This document shows positions 31,632 to 40,124 of a stretch of DNA of 44,054 nucleotides, in pieces; positions within the stretch are counted from its first letter, which is position 1, and every line of letters begins with the position of its first letter. The notes under the pieces are model-generated. The model saw only the letters and a list, made by a program, of their open reading frames with translations. It had not been told where the DNA came from and searched no databases. The translations under genes were made by a program, and so were the position numbers. The stretch comes from Iamia sp035575815 (lineage in GTDB: Bacteria > Actinomycetota > Acidimicrobiia > Acidimicrobiales > Iamiaceae): NCBI RefSeq assembly GCF_035575815.1, contig NZ_DATLXO010000062.1, positions 1-44,054 of the forward strand, given 5' to 3'.

Positions 31632-32557
31632 TAGAAGTACCCCTCCTTCTTGCGGTCCTCCATGCCGGCCTCACTGATGCGGTCATCGGCGCGGGTCGCA
31701 CCCCGCTCGGTGAGGCGGGTGGCGGCGACCTCGGCGATGACCTCGGCGACCGTGGTGGCCGTCGATTCGACCGCCCCCGTGCCGGTCGCGTCGCCGATGG
31801 TGCGGAACCGCACCGTGCGGCGCAGAACAACCTCGTCGTCGCCCACGGTGATGTGGCGGGTCACGCCGATCCACATGCCGTCTCGCAAGACGACGTCGCG
31901 CTCATGGGCGTAGTAGAGCGGCAACAGGCGCACCTCGTCGGCCTCGACGTACTGCCAGATGTCGAGCTCGGTCCAGTTGCTCAGGGGGAACACTCGGATG
32001 TGCTCGCCCCGGTGGTGGCGGCCGTTGTAGAGGCTCCACAGCTCGGGGCGCTGGTTCTTCGGGTCCCACTGCCCGAACTCGTCGCGGAAGCTGTAGACGC
32101 GCTCCTTGGCCCGCGCCTTCTCCTCGTCGCGCCGGGCCCCGCCGAACACGGCGTCGAACTCGTTGGCCTCGATGGCCTCGAGCAGCACCGGGGTCTGGAT
32201 CCGGTTGCGGGTGGCCCCCTGGCCGCTGCCCTCCTTCACCGTGCCGGCGGCGAGGGCGTCCGGCACCGAGGCAACCACCAGGCGGATGCCGCTGCGCTCG
32301 ACCTCCTCGTCGCGGAAGGCGAGGACCTCGTCGTAGTTGTGCCCGGTGTCGATGTGCATCACCGGGAACGGCAGGGCGCAGGGCCAGAACGCCTTGCGGG
32401 CCACGTGCAACATCACCGCCGAGTCCTTGCCGCCGCTGAAGAGCAGGACGGGTCGTTCGAACTCGGCGGCGACCTCGCGGAAGATGTGGATCGCCTCGGC
32501 CTCGAGGGATCGCAGGTGGGAGAGCCGGTAGTGCGGTGCGTCGGTGCGGGTGGACAC
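31631..32557 (-). CDS. cysD: Sulfate adenylyltransferase subunit 2
   Basis: A 308-residue PP-loop ATP pyrophosphatase that makes adenylyl sulfate from ATP and sulfate. The PP-loop is VLLFSGGKDSAVMLHVARKAF; the sequence also has VMHIDTGHNYDEV, AVFGGARRDEEKARAKERVYSFRD and VFPLSNWTELDIWQYV, all characteristic of CysD. First gene of cysD-cysN-cysC on the minus strand, with a TACGCT promoter box eight bases before the GTG. The C-terminal MEDRKKEGYF is typical. Together the three enzymes activate sulfate for reduction or sulfation. Confidence 0.97.
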   Translation of the reverse strand: MSTRTDAPHYRLSHLRSLEAEAIHIFREVAAEFERPVLLFSGGKDSAVMLHVARKAFWPCALPFPVMHIDTGHNYDEVLAFRDEEVERSGIRLVVASVPDALAAGTVKEGSGQGATRNRIQTPVLLEAIEANEFDAVFGGARRDEEKARAKERVYSFRDEFGQWDPKNQRPELWSLYNGRHHRGEHIRVFPLSNWTELDIWQYVEADEVRLLPLYYAHERDVVLRDGMWIGVTRHITVGDDEVVLRRTVRFRTIGDATGTGAVESTATTVAEVIAEVAATRLTERGATRADDRISEAGMEDRKKEGYF

Positions 32558-32565
32558 GACCGGCG

Positions 32566-32571
32566 AGCGTA
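32566..32571 (-). promoter_or_regulatory. -10 box of the cysDNC operon
   Basis: TACGCT on the minus strand ends eight bases before the cysD GTG at 32557. No cysteine or sulfur-responsive operator can be identified. Confidence 0.45.
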
Positions 32572-32580
32572 GCGGTCCGG

Positions 32581-32617
32581 CCCACCAATCCTGACCACCC
32601 CGGTCGACATTGGCGGG
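32581..32617. repeat. Nested palindrome between cysD and cysQ-like gene
   Basis: Outer arms CCCACCAAT/ATTGGCGGG (8 of 9) enclose inner arms GACC/GGTC. It sits in the divergent promoter region, so it could be an operator or a single palindromic unit. Confidence 0.5.
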
Positions 32618-32643
32618 TGCCGACGGCGGCCAGACTGGCGCCC

Positions 32644-33426
32644 ATGGCCCCCTCTCCCCCCGTGCCGGATCGCGCCCCCCCCTCGGCCTCCGCGGACGAC
32701 CACCGGCTCGCCGTGGCCCTCGCCGACGAGGCCGGGCGCCTGCTCGTCGCCCTGCGCGCCGAGCTGCGGGAGTCGGGGGCGGCGACCCTCAAGGACGAGG
32801 GCGACCGCCGGAGCCACGAGCTGTTGATGGACCGCCTCGGCGCCGAGCGCCCCGCCGACGCGGTGCTCTCCGAGGAGGGGATCGACGGCGCCGCCCGGCT
32901 GTCAGCGGCGCGGACGTGGATCATCGACCCGCTCGACGGAACCCGGGAGTTCAGCGAGCCGCCTCGTCCCGACTGGGCGGTCCACGTGGCCCTGGTGGCC
33001 GGCGGCCTGCCGATCGCCGGCGCCGTCGCCCTTCCGGCCCAGGGCATCACCCTCTCGACGGGCGCCCCCTCCGCACCGCCCGGCGCGGTGCCGGCCCGGC
33101 CCCGGGTGATCGTCAGTCGCAGTCGCCCCCCGAAGGTGGCCCTGGCGGTGGCCGAGGCGCTCGGGGCCGAGCTGGTCGAGATGGGTTCCGCCGGCGCCAA
33201 GGTCGCCGCCGTGGTCCTCGGCGCCGCAGATGTCTACGCCCACGCCGGCGGGCAGTACGAGTGGGACAGCGCCGCGCCGGTGGCGGTGGCCGCCGCCGCC
33301 GGCTTCCACACGTCGCGCATCGACGGCGTGGCCCTCGCCTACAACCGTCCCGACCCCTGGCTCCCCGACCTGCTGGTGTGCCACCCGAGCCTCACCGAGC
33401 AGGTGCTCGCCGTCACCCGTCGCTGA
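32644..33426 (+). CDS. cysQ: Inositol monophosphatase-family phosphatase, likely CysQ (PAP phosphatase)
   Basis: A 260-residue metal- and lithium-type phosphatase. It has LSEEG, the metal site WIIDPLDGTREF, and the distal YEWDSAAPVAVAAAAG motif. Its position, divergent from cysDNC, suggests hydrolysis of 3'-phosphoadenosine 5'-phosphate, the by-product of PAPS use, as CysQ does; inositol phosphatase activity is possible. The ATG at 32644 opens a Pro/Ser-rich 15-residue leader and is chosen over a start at 32536 that would run through the intergenic region. A CAGACT box lies seven bases upstream. Confidence 0.85.
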   Translation: MAPSPPVPDRAPPSASADDHRLAVALADEAGRLLVALRAELRESGAATLKDEGDRRSHELLMDRLGAERPADAVLSEEGIDGAARLSAARTWIIDPLDGTREFSEPPRPDWAVHVALVAGGLPIAGAVALPAQGITLSTGAPSAPPGAVPARPRVIVSRSRPPKVALAVAEALGAELVEMGSAGAKVAAVVLGAADVYAHAGGQYEWDSAAPVAVAAAAGFHTSRIDGVALAYNRPDPWLPDLLVCHPSLTEQVLAVTRR

Positions 33427-33447
33427 CCTCGCACGCCGAGCCATCGG

Positions 33448-33494
33448 GACTTTGAGCGGTTGTGCGCCGCATCTGCACTCAAGCGCTCAAAGTC
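33448..33494. repeat. Palindromic unit F
   Basis: Perfect 11-base arms GACTTTGAGCG and CGCTCAAAGTC in a 47-base unit, between the convergent cysQ-like and SpoIIE-type genes. Possible shared terminator stem. Confidence 0.75.
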
Positions 33495-33541
33495 AGCCCG
33501 CCACGCTCCCCGCACCACCGGTGGGAAACTCGGGGTGCCGG

Positions 33542-36265
33542 TCAGCCGTCGTGGAAGCTGGGCACCCGGATGGCCACCACGGCCACGTCGTCGGAGGGCA
33601 GGTCCGGGTCCCGGAAGGTGTCGACGGCCAGGACGACCAGCTCGGCCACGTCGTCGGCCGAGGAGAGGACGGACGCGCCGCCGAGCGCCTCCATCAGCCG
33701 GGTCTCACCGAACTGCTCCGACCCGTTGCGGGCCTCGGTGACCCCGTCGGTGTAGAGCACCAGCGCGTCGCCGGGCCCCAGCTCGAGTGCGACCTCCTGC
33801 AACGGCGGGTCGGGCAGCACGCCGAGCAGGGTGCCCCTGGCATCGACCCGCTCGACGCGACCGTCGGCCCGCACCAGCACCGGTCGCGGGTGCCCGCCGC
33901 AGGCCACCTTCAGCGCCGCCCGCCCGCGACCTGGGCTCAGGGCCACCAAAGCGGCGGTGGCGAACCGGGCGTCGTCGATCTGGTCGAGGATGGCGTCGTT
34001 CGTCGCCGAGAGGATCGCCGCCGGCCCGTAGGCGTCGTCGGCGCCCGGCGTGGGGGCCACGGCGCGCAGGGTGTGACGGAAGAGGCCGGTGACCGCCGCC
34101 GCCGCCGGGCCCTTCCCGCACACATCGCCGAGCACGACGATCCACCCCTTCGGCGTCTCGAACACGTCATAGAAGTCGCCGCCGATCTCGATGCCGGCGT
34201 GGGCGACGCGGTACTTGGCGCCCAGGTCGATGCCGGGGATCTCGGGTAGCGCGGGCGGCAGCAGGGTCTGTTGCAGGGCGCGGGCCACCTCGGTCCGGGA
34301 GTCGAAGAGCATCGCGGTGTCGATGGCGGTCGCGGCCCGCCCGGCGATGTTCTCGAGGAGGGCCTGGTCGTCGGACTCATAGGAACCGGGACCGGTGGTG
34401 ACCAGTGTGATGCCACCGAGCACCCGGCCGCGGGCGACGAGGGGGGCGACGAGAGCGGAGCGGGGCGCCAGGGACCGCAGCAGGGACAGGTGGTCGTCGT
34501 CGAGGGAGGCGGCGACCAGATCGGCGTCGGTGATGTCCTCGACGCGCTCGGACCGACCCGTGCGCATGGCCCGCCGCACGCTCCAGATGCCGTCACCGCC
34601 GGCCTGCTGCCGGCGCTCCCGCAGCGCCCGCACCGCCGGGACCCGGCTGGGATCGATGTGGACCACGGCGGTCTCGCGCAGGCCGCCGTCGTCGTCGAGG
34701 GCGTCGAGCACACACCACTCACCGACGCGCGGCACCAGCACCGACGCCAAGTTGCTGTACACCGCCTGAGGATCGAGCGTCGACGCCAGCGCGCCGCTGA
34801 CCTCGGCCAGCAGGGCCAGGCGCTCGCGCGACGCCTCGGCGGCCAACCGGGCCTGGTGCTCGCGCTCGAGCAGCTTGAGCTTGACGTCCTCCATCACGTG
34901 GCGCTCGGTCACGTCCGACGCCACGCCGATCATGCGCAGCGGGGTGCCGTCGCGGGCGGCCACGACCCGGCCCCGGGTCTCGACCCAGCGCAGGTCGCCG
35001 TCGGGGCGCCGGAGGAGGAACTCGTCGTGGTAGTCGGCGCCGGCCTTGGCGGCGTCGACCAGACGCTGGCGCACGCCGTCGCGGGCGTCGTCGGGAACCG
35101 CCGAGAGGAAGTCGCGCCCGGTCTGCTCGAAGTGACCGGGCGCCAGCCCGACGATGGCCTCCATGCCGGCGGACCAGATCACCCGGCCCGTCACCAGGTC
35201 CCAGTCCCACGTCCCGAGCCCACCGGCCTCGAGCGACAGGTCGAGCCGGGCCAGGCTCTCCTTCTGGCGTCGGGCCGCGAGCGTCTCGTCGGTGACCTCG
35301 ACGAAGAAGAGGCCGGTGCCGAACAACACGTCGTCGACCCGACGGATCGGGAACGCGTTGACCTGCCAGTAGCGCCGCCGACCGACGTCGCCGAGGCGGA
35401 TCTCGAGAGGCTCGACCCGATCCCCCGTGGCCATGACCCGGTCGATCAGCGGCTGCACCTCGGCGGCCACCTCGGGCACGAGCTCGGCCAGGGGCAACAG
35501 GTCCGGCTGCTCGGCGGCTTCGGGGCCCACCGCGAGCGACCCGAGGAGCCCGGCGGTCATCTCCCGCAGGGCCTCGTTGTGGTGGAGCGACCGACCTCGG
35601 GCGTCGACCACGGCGGTGGCGACCGGGGCGTGGGCCAAAAGGGTGTCGAGCACAGCTCGGATCCGCAGGCGCTCGCCCCGGGCCGCCTCCGCCTCGCGGG
35701 CCAGCCGAGCGGTCTCCACGAGCAGGGCGCACTCGGCGGCCAAGCTCTCGAGCGCGATCACCTCGTCGGGGGTGAAGCGCTCCCGATCGCTGGCCATGAG
35801 GGCCAGCACCCCGACCGGGCGGTCGAGGGCGACGAGTGGCAGCAGCAGACCGCTGCCGAAGCCCAGCCGGGTCCAGAGACCGAGGACCTCGACCGACGGG
35901 GCGACCTCGGCCAGCTCGGCGGCCGTGCGTCGGCGCACCACGGCCCGGCGCGTCCGGAGGGGTTCGGTGAGATCCGCGGCTTGGCTCGGGTTCACGCTGG
36001 CGGCCCGGCGGAGCTCCTCGACCAGCGGTGCGAGGTCGGGATCCCGATGGTGGGCGGCGGCACGCACCAAGGTGCCGTCGGGCTGCACCAGGTGCACCGT
36101 CCCCCAGTCGGCGAAGGCCTCGACCACCAGCTCCAGCAGCCGCGGGGTCGACCCAGTCGCCCCCGGCTCGCCGGCGAACGCCGCCGCCACCCGGGCGCCG
36201 CGCCGCGCCGGGTCGCCGATCGCCCCGGTCACCGTCTCGTCCCGCACGTCGGATCGCAGCCCCAC
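33542..36265 (-). CDS. GAF-PAS-PAS-GAF-SpoIIE serine phosphatase (PP2C/RsbU type)
   Basis: A 907-residue multidomain signalling protein without membrane segments. GAF-like domain about 45-190 (VLGLWTRLGFGSGLLLPLVAL); PAS about 205-330 (APVATAVVDARGRSLHHNEAL); PAS/PAC about 335-465 (TWDWDLVTGRVIWSAGM, ending RMIGVASDVTERHVM); second GAF about 485-650 (LAPRSALVAPLVARGRVLGGITLV); SpoIIE phosphatase about 680-905 with ALQQTLLP, GGDFYDVF, GDVCGKGPAAAAVTG and LVLYTDGVTEARN. Such proteins dephosphorylate anti-anti-sigma factors in partner-switching pathways. No kinase, anti-sigma or STAS gene is adjacent, so the partner is elsewhere. GTG start at 36265 follows a TACAGT box by six bases. Confidence 0.92.
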   Translation of the reverse strand: MGLRSDVRDETVTGAIGDPARRGARVAAAFAGEPGATGSTPRLLELVVEAFADWGTVHLVQPDGTLVRAAAHHRDPDLAPLVEELRRAASVNPSQAADLTEPLRTRRAVVRRRTAAELAEVAPSVEVLGLWTRLGFGSGLLLPLVALDRPVGVLALMASDRERFTPDEVIALESLAAECALLVETARLAREAEAARGERLRIRAVLDTLLAHAPVATAVVDARGRSLHHNEALREMTAGLLGSLAVGPEAAEQPDLLPLAELVPEVAAEVQPLIDRVMATGDRVEPLEIRLGDVGRRRYWQVNAFPIRRVDDVLFGTGLFFVEVTDETLAARRQKESLARLDLSLEAGGLGTWDWDLVTGRVIWSAGMEAIVGLAPGHFEQTGRDFLSAVPDDARDGVRQRLVDAAKAGADYHDEFLLRRPDGDLRWVETRGRVVAARDGTPLRMIGVASDVTERHVMEDVKLKLLEREHQARLAAEASRERLALLAEVSGALASTLDPQAVYSNLASVLVPRVGEWCVLDALDDDGGLRETAVVHIDPSRVPAVRALRERRQQAGGDGIWSVRRAMRTGRSERVEDITDADLVAASLDDDHLSLLRSLAPRSALVAPLVARGRVLGGITLVTTGPGSYESDDQALLENIAGRAATAIDTAMLFDSRTEVARALQQTLLPPALPEIPGIDLGAKYRVAHAGIEIGGDFYDVFETPKGWIVVLGDVCGKGPAAAAVTGLFRHTLRAVAPTPGADDAYGPAAILSATNDAILDQIDDARFATAALVALSPGRGRAALKVACGGHPRPVLVRADGRVERVDARGTLLGVLPDPPLQEVALELGPGDALVLYTDGVTEARNGSEQFGETRLMEALGGASVLSSADDVAELVVLAVDTFRDPDLPSDDVAVVAIRVPSFHDG

Positions 36266-36271
36266 GGCTGG

Positions 36272-36277
36272 ACTGTA
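36272..36277 (-). promoter_or_regulatory. -10 box of the SpoIIE-type gene, leaderless
   Basis: TACAGT on the minus strand ends six bases before the GTG at 36265; same hexamer as before the HNH gene. Confidence 0.5.
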
Positions 36278-36386
36278 CGCCGTCGCAACGCTCCCCGTTC
36301 ACGCCGGGACGCAGGATGACCGCGACCTGGGCGGCGTGCCGCGCCCCAAGGGGACACGATCTCCAAGGCCCGGCCAGACTGCCCCG

Positions 36387-38057
36387 GTGACCACGACGAT
36401 CCCCTCACCCGACCTGGCGCTCGGAACCTTCACCGAGTCCGGGCCGTGGGTCGTCGATCTCGATCACCTGCCGTGGAGGGCCGACGTCCCCGCCGAGCGG
36501 GCCCGGATCAAGCGTCGGCTCCCCGATCTCGTCCACCCCCGTCGCATGCCGCCGCTCGGTCGCCTGGTGCGCGTCATCGCGCGCCTGGGACCCCCTCTGG
36601 CGGTGTGGGCCCTGGGCGCCCGGCGCGAGGGCGGGACCCGATCACGGGAGGACCTGGCCCGGAGGCTGCGCGAAGCGGCCGAGGCCCTCGGCCCCACCTA
36701 CATCAAGCTGGGGCAGATCATCGCCTCGGGCGAGGGCCTCTTCCCCGCCGAGCTGGTGGCCGAGATGCGGCGGTGCCGCGACCAGGTGCCGCCCGAGCCC
36801 TTCGCGTCGGTGCGTGCCGCGGTCGAGGCCGACCTCGGGCGGCCCCTCGACGAGGTCTTCGCCCGCTTCGACCGCCGTCCCCTCGCCGCCGCCTCGATCG
36901 CCCAGGTCCACTCCGCCGCCCTGCACCCCACCGAGCCCGGCGGCGAACCCGTTCCGGTCGTGGTCAAGGTGCAGCGGCCCCGCATCGCCACCCTCGTCGA
37001 GGCCGACCTCCGCGTGATGGCGTGGATCGCGCCCCACCTGGTGGGCCGCATCCCCGTCGCCGCCCTGGCCAACCCACCGGCGTTGGTCGAGCTGTTCGGC
37101 GAGACGATCACCGAGGAGCTCGACTTCCGCCTCGAGGCCGACAACATGCTCGACCTGGCGGCCGTGTTCGCCCGCCTCGGCGCCAGCCCCTACGTCGTCC
37201 CCCGACCCCACCCCACCCTCGTCACCCGGCGGGTGCTGGTGATGGAACGCCTGTCGGGCTTCCGCTTCGAGGACGTCACGGGCATGCGGGCCGCGGACAT
37301 CGACACCACCGAGCTGGTGCGATCAGGGATGATCGGGTTCCTGGAGGGGGCGATGCTCCACGGCATCTTCCACGGCGACCTGCACGCCGGGAACCTCTTC
37401 GTGCTGCCCGACGGGCGGACCGCGCTGCTCGACTTCGGCATCACCGGGCGCATGGGCGAGGAGCGCCGGCTGGCCTTCCTCCGCCTGCTGGTGAGCGCCA
37501 GCATGAACGACGTCCGGGGCCAGATGGCGGCCATCCGCGACCTCGGCGCCCTGCCTCCCGACATCGACCTCGACGCGGTGATCTCGGATCTGGGCCTCGA
37601 CCGGCCCGTCATCGACCCCACCAGCCTCACCCCCGAGCAGCTCACAGCCGAGATCCAGGCGACGATGAAGGGCCTCCTCGGCTACGGCGCCAAGCTGCCC
37701 AAGGAGCTCATGTTGTTCATCAAGAACATGGTGTTCCTCGACGGGGCCATCGCCACCCTCGCCCCGGACCTCGACCTCTTCGGCGAGATCACCCACATCG
37801 CCACCTACTTCGCCACCCGCCACGGCGAGCGCATCGCCAGCGAGGTCGGCGTCGACGAGCGACACTGGAACCTCGACATGGGCGGGGTCCGGGCCCTCTA
37901 CGGCGTCGAGGAGGGCACCGAGGCCATGACCCACCGCGAGCTCCAGGAGCGACGCGAGGTCATCGTCAGCCGCTTCGCCCAGCGCGAGCGCACGAGCCTG
38001 CCCGCCCGCCTGGCCACCGCCGCCCGCCGCCGCGTTCGTCGCGCCCGGGGCCGCTGA
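36387..38057 (+). CDS. AarF/UbiB/ABC1-family atypical kinase
   Basis: A 556-residue member of the UbiB/Coq8 protein-kinase-like family. Hallmarks: the KxGQ motif in LGPTYIKLGQIIASGEG, ASIAQVHSA (Ala-rich loop), VVVKVQRPRI (catalytic Lys), ETITEELDFRLEADN, the catalytic loop GIFHGDLHAGNLF, and LLDFGITGRMG (metal-binding Asp). C-terminal hydrophobic segments, typical of the family, are weak here. UbiB proteins support quinone or lipid metabolism; actinobacteria use menaquinone, so the precise role is open. Start GTG at 36387 follows CAGACT by six bases; the frame is open almost 1 kb upstream but that is antisense to the SpoIIE-type gene. nucS follows 47 bases downstream. Confidence 0.92.
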   Translation: MTTTIPSPDLALGTFTESGPWVVDLDHLPWRADVPAERARIKRRLPDLVHPRRMPPLGRLVRVIARLGPPLAVWALGARREGGTRSREDLARRLREAAEALGPTYIKLGQIIASGEGLFPAELVAEMRRCRDQVPPEPFASVRAAVEADLGRPLDEVFARFDRRPLAAASIAQVHSAALHPTEPGGEPVPVVVKVQRPRIATLVEADLRVMAWIAPHLVGRIPVAALANPPALVELFGETITEELDFRLEADNMLDLAAVFARLGASPYVVPRPHPTLVTRRVLVMERLSGFRFEDVTGMRAADIDTTELVRSGMIGFLEGAMLHGIFHGDLHAGNLFVLPDGRTALLDFGITGRMGEERRLAFLRLLVSASMNDVRGQMAAIRDLGALPPDIDLDAVISDLGLDRPVIDPTSLTPEQLTAEIQATMKGLLGYGAKLPKELMLFIKNMVFLDGAIATLAPDLDLFGEITHIATYFATRHGERIASEVGVDERHWNLDMGGVRALYGVEEGTEAMTHRELQERREVIVSRFAQRERTSLPARLATAARRRVRRARGR

Positions 38058-38089
38058 TCCCGGGCGGGCGGGCCCGGCTCCCCCCGCCC

Positions 38090-38095
38090 TACCAT
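38090..38095 (+). promoter_or_regulatory. -10 box of nucS
   Basis: TACCAT ends nine bases before the ATG at 38105, so the message would have at most a few leader bases. nucS may thus be transcribed apart from the upstream UbiB gene. Confidence 0.4.
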
Positions 38096-38104
38096 CGCAC
38101 TCCG

Positions 38105-38764
38105 ATGCGCCTCGTGATCGCCCGGTGCCAGGTCGACTATGCCGGTCGCCTGGACGCCCACCTGCCGATGGCCACCCGGCTGATCATGGTGAAGGCCGAC
38201 GGGTGCGTGGCCATCCACGCCGATGGCGGGGCCTACAAGCCGCTGAACTGGATGAACGCCCCGAACCGCGTGGTCGAGGCGGAGGGGCGCTGGACCGTCA
38301 CCAACCCCAAGGGCGAGACCCTCACCATCACCTTCGAGGAGGTCGTGTCGGACTCGGCATGGGCGCTCGGCGTCGACCCCGGCCTCCAGAAGGACGGGGT
38401 CGAGGCCCACCTCCAGGTGCTGTTGGCCGAGCGGCCGCAGGCCATGGAGGTCGGCCTCCGCCTCATCCGCCGCGAGCACCTCACCGACATCGGCCCCGTC
38501 GACCTGCTCTGCCACGCCGCCGACGGCACCACCGTCGCCGTCGAGGTCAAGCGCCGGGGCGACATCGACGGCGTGGAGCAGCTGACCCGCTACGTGGAGT
38601 TCCTGCGCCGCGACGCCCGCCTGGGATCGGTGCGCGGCCTCTTCGTCGCCCAGCAGGTGAAGCCCCAGGCCAAGGTGCTGGCCGCCGATCGCGGCCTGGG
38701 ATGGGTGGAGGTCGACTACGACGAGCTGCGCGGCATCGAGTCCGACGTGCTCCGCCTCTTCTGA
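38105..38764 (+). CDS. nucS: Mismatch-specific endonuclease NucS (EndoMS)
   Basis: A 219-residue protein that recognises mismatched base pairs and cuts both strands, replacing MutS/MutL in many actinobacteria and archaea. The N-terminal DNA-binding half begins MRLVIARCQVDYAGRL and includes ATRLIMVKADGCVAIHADG and KPLNWMNAP. The C-terminal RecB-like nuclease domain contains PVDLLCHAADG (catalytic Asp), VAVEVKRRGDIDGVEQL (Glu-x-Lys) and an ending DELRGIESDVLRLF. That tail resembles a clamp-binding peptide in these enzymes. ATG at 38105 gives the family's normal length. A proofreading role is expected. Confidence 0.94.
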   Translation: MRLVIARCQVDYAGRLDAHLPMATRLIMVKADGCVAIHADGGAYKPLNWMNAPNRVVEAEGRWTVTNPKGETLTITFEEVVSDSAWALGVDPGLQKDGVEAHLQVLLAERPQAMEVGLRLIRREHLTDIGPVDLLCHAADGTTVAVEVKRRGDIDGVEQLTRYVEFLRRDARLGSVRGLFVAQQVKPQAKVLAADRGLGWVEVDYDELRGIESDVLRLF

Positions 38765-38801
38765 GCGCGCGCCTCCCACTCGACATTGGGTCGCAGCTCC
38801 C

Positions 38802-39941
38802 TCAGTGGTCGGTGGCAGCCCGGCGGTAGAGGGCCACGACCTCCTCGACGGTGGCTCCCCAGCGGAAGCGGGCCCGCCGGAGGTGCCCGGCGGCGACGAG
38901 GGCGGCCCGGCGGTCGTCGTCGCCGAGCACGAGGGCCAGGGCGGCGGCGAGGCCGTCGGTGTCCGCCACCTCGACCAGCTCGGCCGCGTCGCCGACGACC
39001 TCGGGGATGGCCCCGGCCCGGGTCGCCACCACCGGCACGCCGGCGGCCATGGCCTCGAGCGGGACCAGGCCGAAGCCCTCGTAGACCGAGGGGTAGGCGA
39101 CCACGCTCGCGCCCCGGAGCAGTGCGGCCCGGGCGTCGTCATCGACCCACCCGGTGCGCACGATGCGGTCGCGGTGCGTCGCCGCGGCCACCGCGTCGTC
39201 GAGCGCTGACGCGCCCCACCCGGCGGGGCCGGCGAGCACGAGGCGCACGTCCGGATCGTCGGCCGCCACCGCGTCGAACGCGGTGACCAGCCCGGGCAGA
39301 TCCTTGCGGGGCTCGACGGTGCCCACCGCCAGCACGTAGCGCTCCCCGCCCCCCAGGGCCCGGCCCGTCGCGGCGTCGCGGCCCGGGCCGTCGCTCCCCA
39401 GGTCGGGCGCGCCGTTGGCGATGGCCACCACCCGGGCGGGATCGACACCGAGCTCACCGGCGACCTCACCGGCGACGAAGCGACTCGGGGTGTGGACCCA
39501 GGCGCCGCCGGCCACGGCACGCGCCACGAGCGCCGGGTAGGCGGCGGTGGCGGCATCGACGAGCTCGGGGAAGCGCCACGCCGTGAGGTCGTGGACGGTG
39601 ACGACCCGCGCCGCCCGCCGACTCGGCGGGACCACGAAGTTCGGACCGTGGACCACGTCGACGGGACCGGTCCAGGTCTCGATGACGGGTCGGTCGCGCC
39701 GCCGCCACAGCGCGCGCAGCGGGCGGGCGGCCATGGGCCGGGTCGCCAGCGTCACGCCCGAGGGGAGCTGGGCGGCGAGCGACCCGCGCCCCCGCCAGGT
39801 CACCCCGAAGGCGCGCACGGCGACGTCGCTGCGGGCCGCCAGGCCCGCGACCAGGTTCTCGGTGAGGGCGCCCACGCCGGTGCGGGGCCCGATCAGGCTG
39901 GCGACGTCGACGGCGACGGCGATCAGCGGGGACGCGGGCAC
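38802..39941 (-). CDS. Glycosyltransferase family 4 (GT-B fold)
   Basis: A 379-residue GT-B glycosyltransferase. N-terminal Rossmann domain begins IAVAVDVASLIGPRTGVGAL; the donor-binding half has YVLAVGTVEPRKDLPGLV, VRLVLAGPAGWG, the switch segment GWVDDDARAALLRGASVVAYPS and the E-x7-E motif in YEGFGLVPLEAMAAGVPVV. It resembles mannosyl/rhamnosyl transferases of capsule or lipopolysaccharide-like pathways; substrate unknown. GTG at 39941 follows a TAGGGT box by eight bases. It is the nearest of several glycosyltransferase genes in this end of the window. Confidence 0.9.
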   Translation of the reverse strand: MPASPLIAVAVDVASLIGPRTGVGALTENLVAGLAARSDVAVRAFGVTWRGRGSLAAQLPSGVTLATRPMAARPLRALWRRRDRPVIETWTGPVDVVHGPNFVVPPSRRAARVVTVHDLTAWRFPELVDAATAAYPALVARAVAGGAWVHTPSRFVAGEVAGELGVDPARVVAIANGAPDLGSDGPGRDAATGRALGGGERYVLAVGTVEPRKDLPGLVTAFDAVAADDPDVRLVLAGPAGWGASALDDAVAAATHRDRIVRTGWVDDDARAALLRGASVVAYPSVYEGFGLVPLEAMAAGVPVVATRAGAIPEVVGDAAELVEVADTDGLAAALALVLGDDDRRAALVAAGHLRRARFRWGATVEEVVALYRRAATDH

Positions 39942-39949
39942 GGCCGCCG

Positions 39950-39955
39950 ACCCTA
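39950..39955 (-). promoter_or_regulatory. -10 box of the glycosyltransferase gene
   Basis: TAGGGT on the minus strand ends eight bases before the GTG at 39941. Confidence 0.45.
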
Positions 39956-39990
39956 GAGGCTCGTCGTCCGGCAGGGTCGGGCCCGCCGTG

Positions 39991-40024
39991 GTCGATCAGC
40001 CCCCAGATTGCGCCTGATCTCGAC
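39991..40024. repeat. Weak palindrome in the divergent gap
   Basis: GTCGATCAG and CTGATCTCGAC pair with a two-base bulge. It may be a degenerate palindromic unit or an operator. Confidence 0.3.
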
Positions 40025-40086
40025 ACTCGGGGCCGTCGAACGCGCGGCTTGTGTTCGGAAGGTCGCCCTCCGTGGCGAACTTCTAT

Positions 40087-40124
40087 TAACATTCCGTGAC
40101 CGAATGCCGACTCAGGGTGGGTGA
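40087..40124 (+). promoter_or_regulatory. Amidase promoter and six-codon upstream frame
   Basis: TAACAT (40087-40092) in an AT-rich patch is a good -10; transcription would begin near 40099. An ATG at 40104 then reads MPTQGG and stops at 40122-40124, overlapping the amidase GTG start at 40121 (GTGA). The tiny frame could couple translation. Confidence 0.4.

Noticed and set aside
35427..36386. A 320-residue N-terminal extension of the UbiB-family protein
   Set aside because: It is antisense to the SpoIIE-type gene and Ser/Arg-rich; UbiB proteins have normal length from the GTG at 36387.
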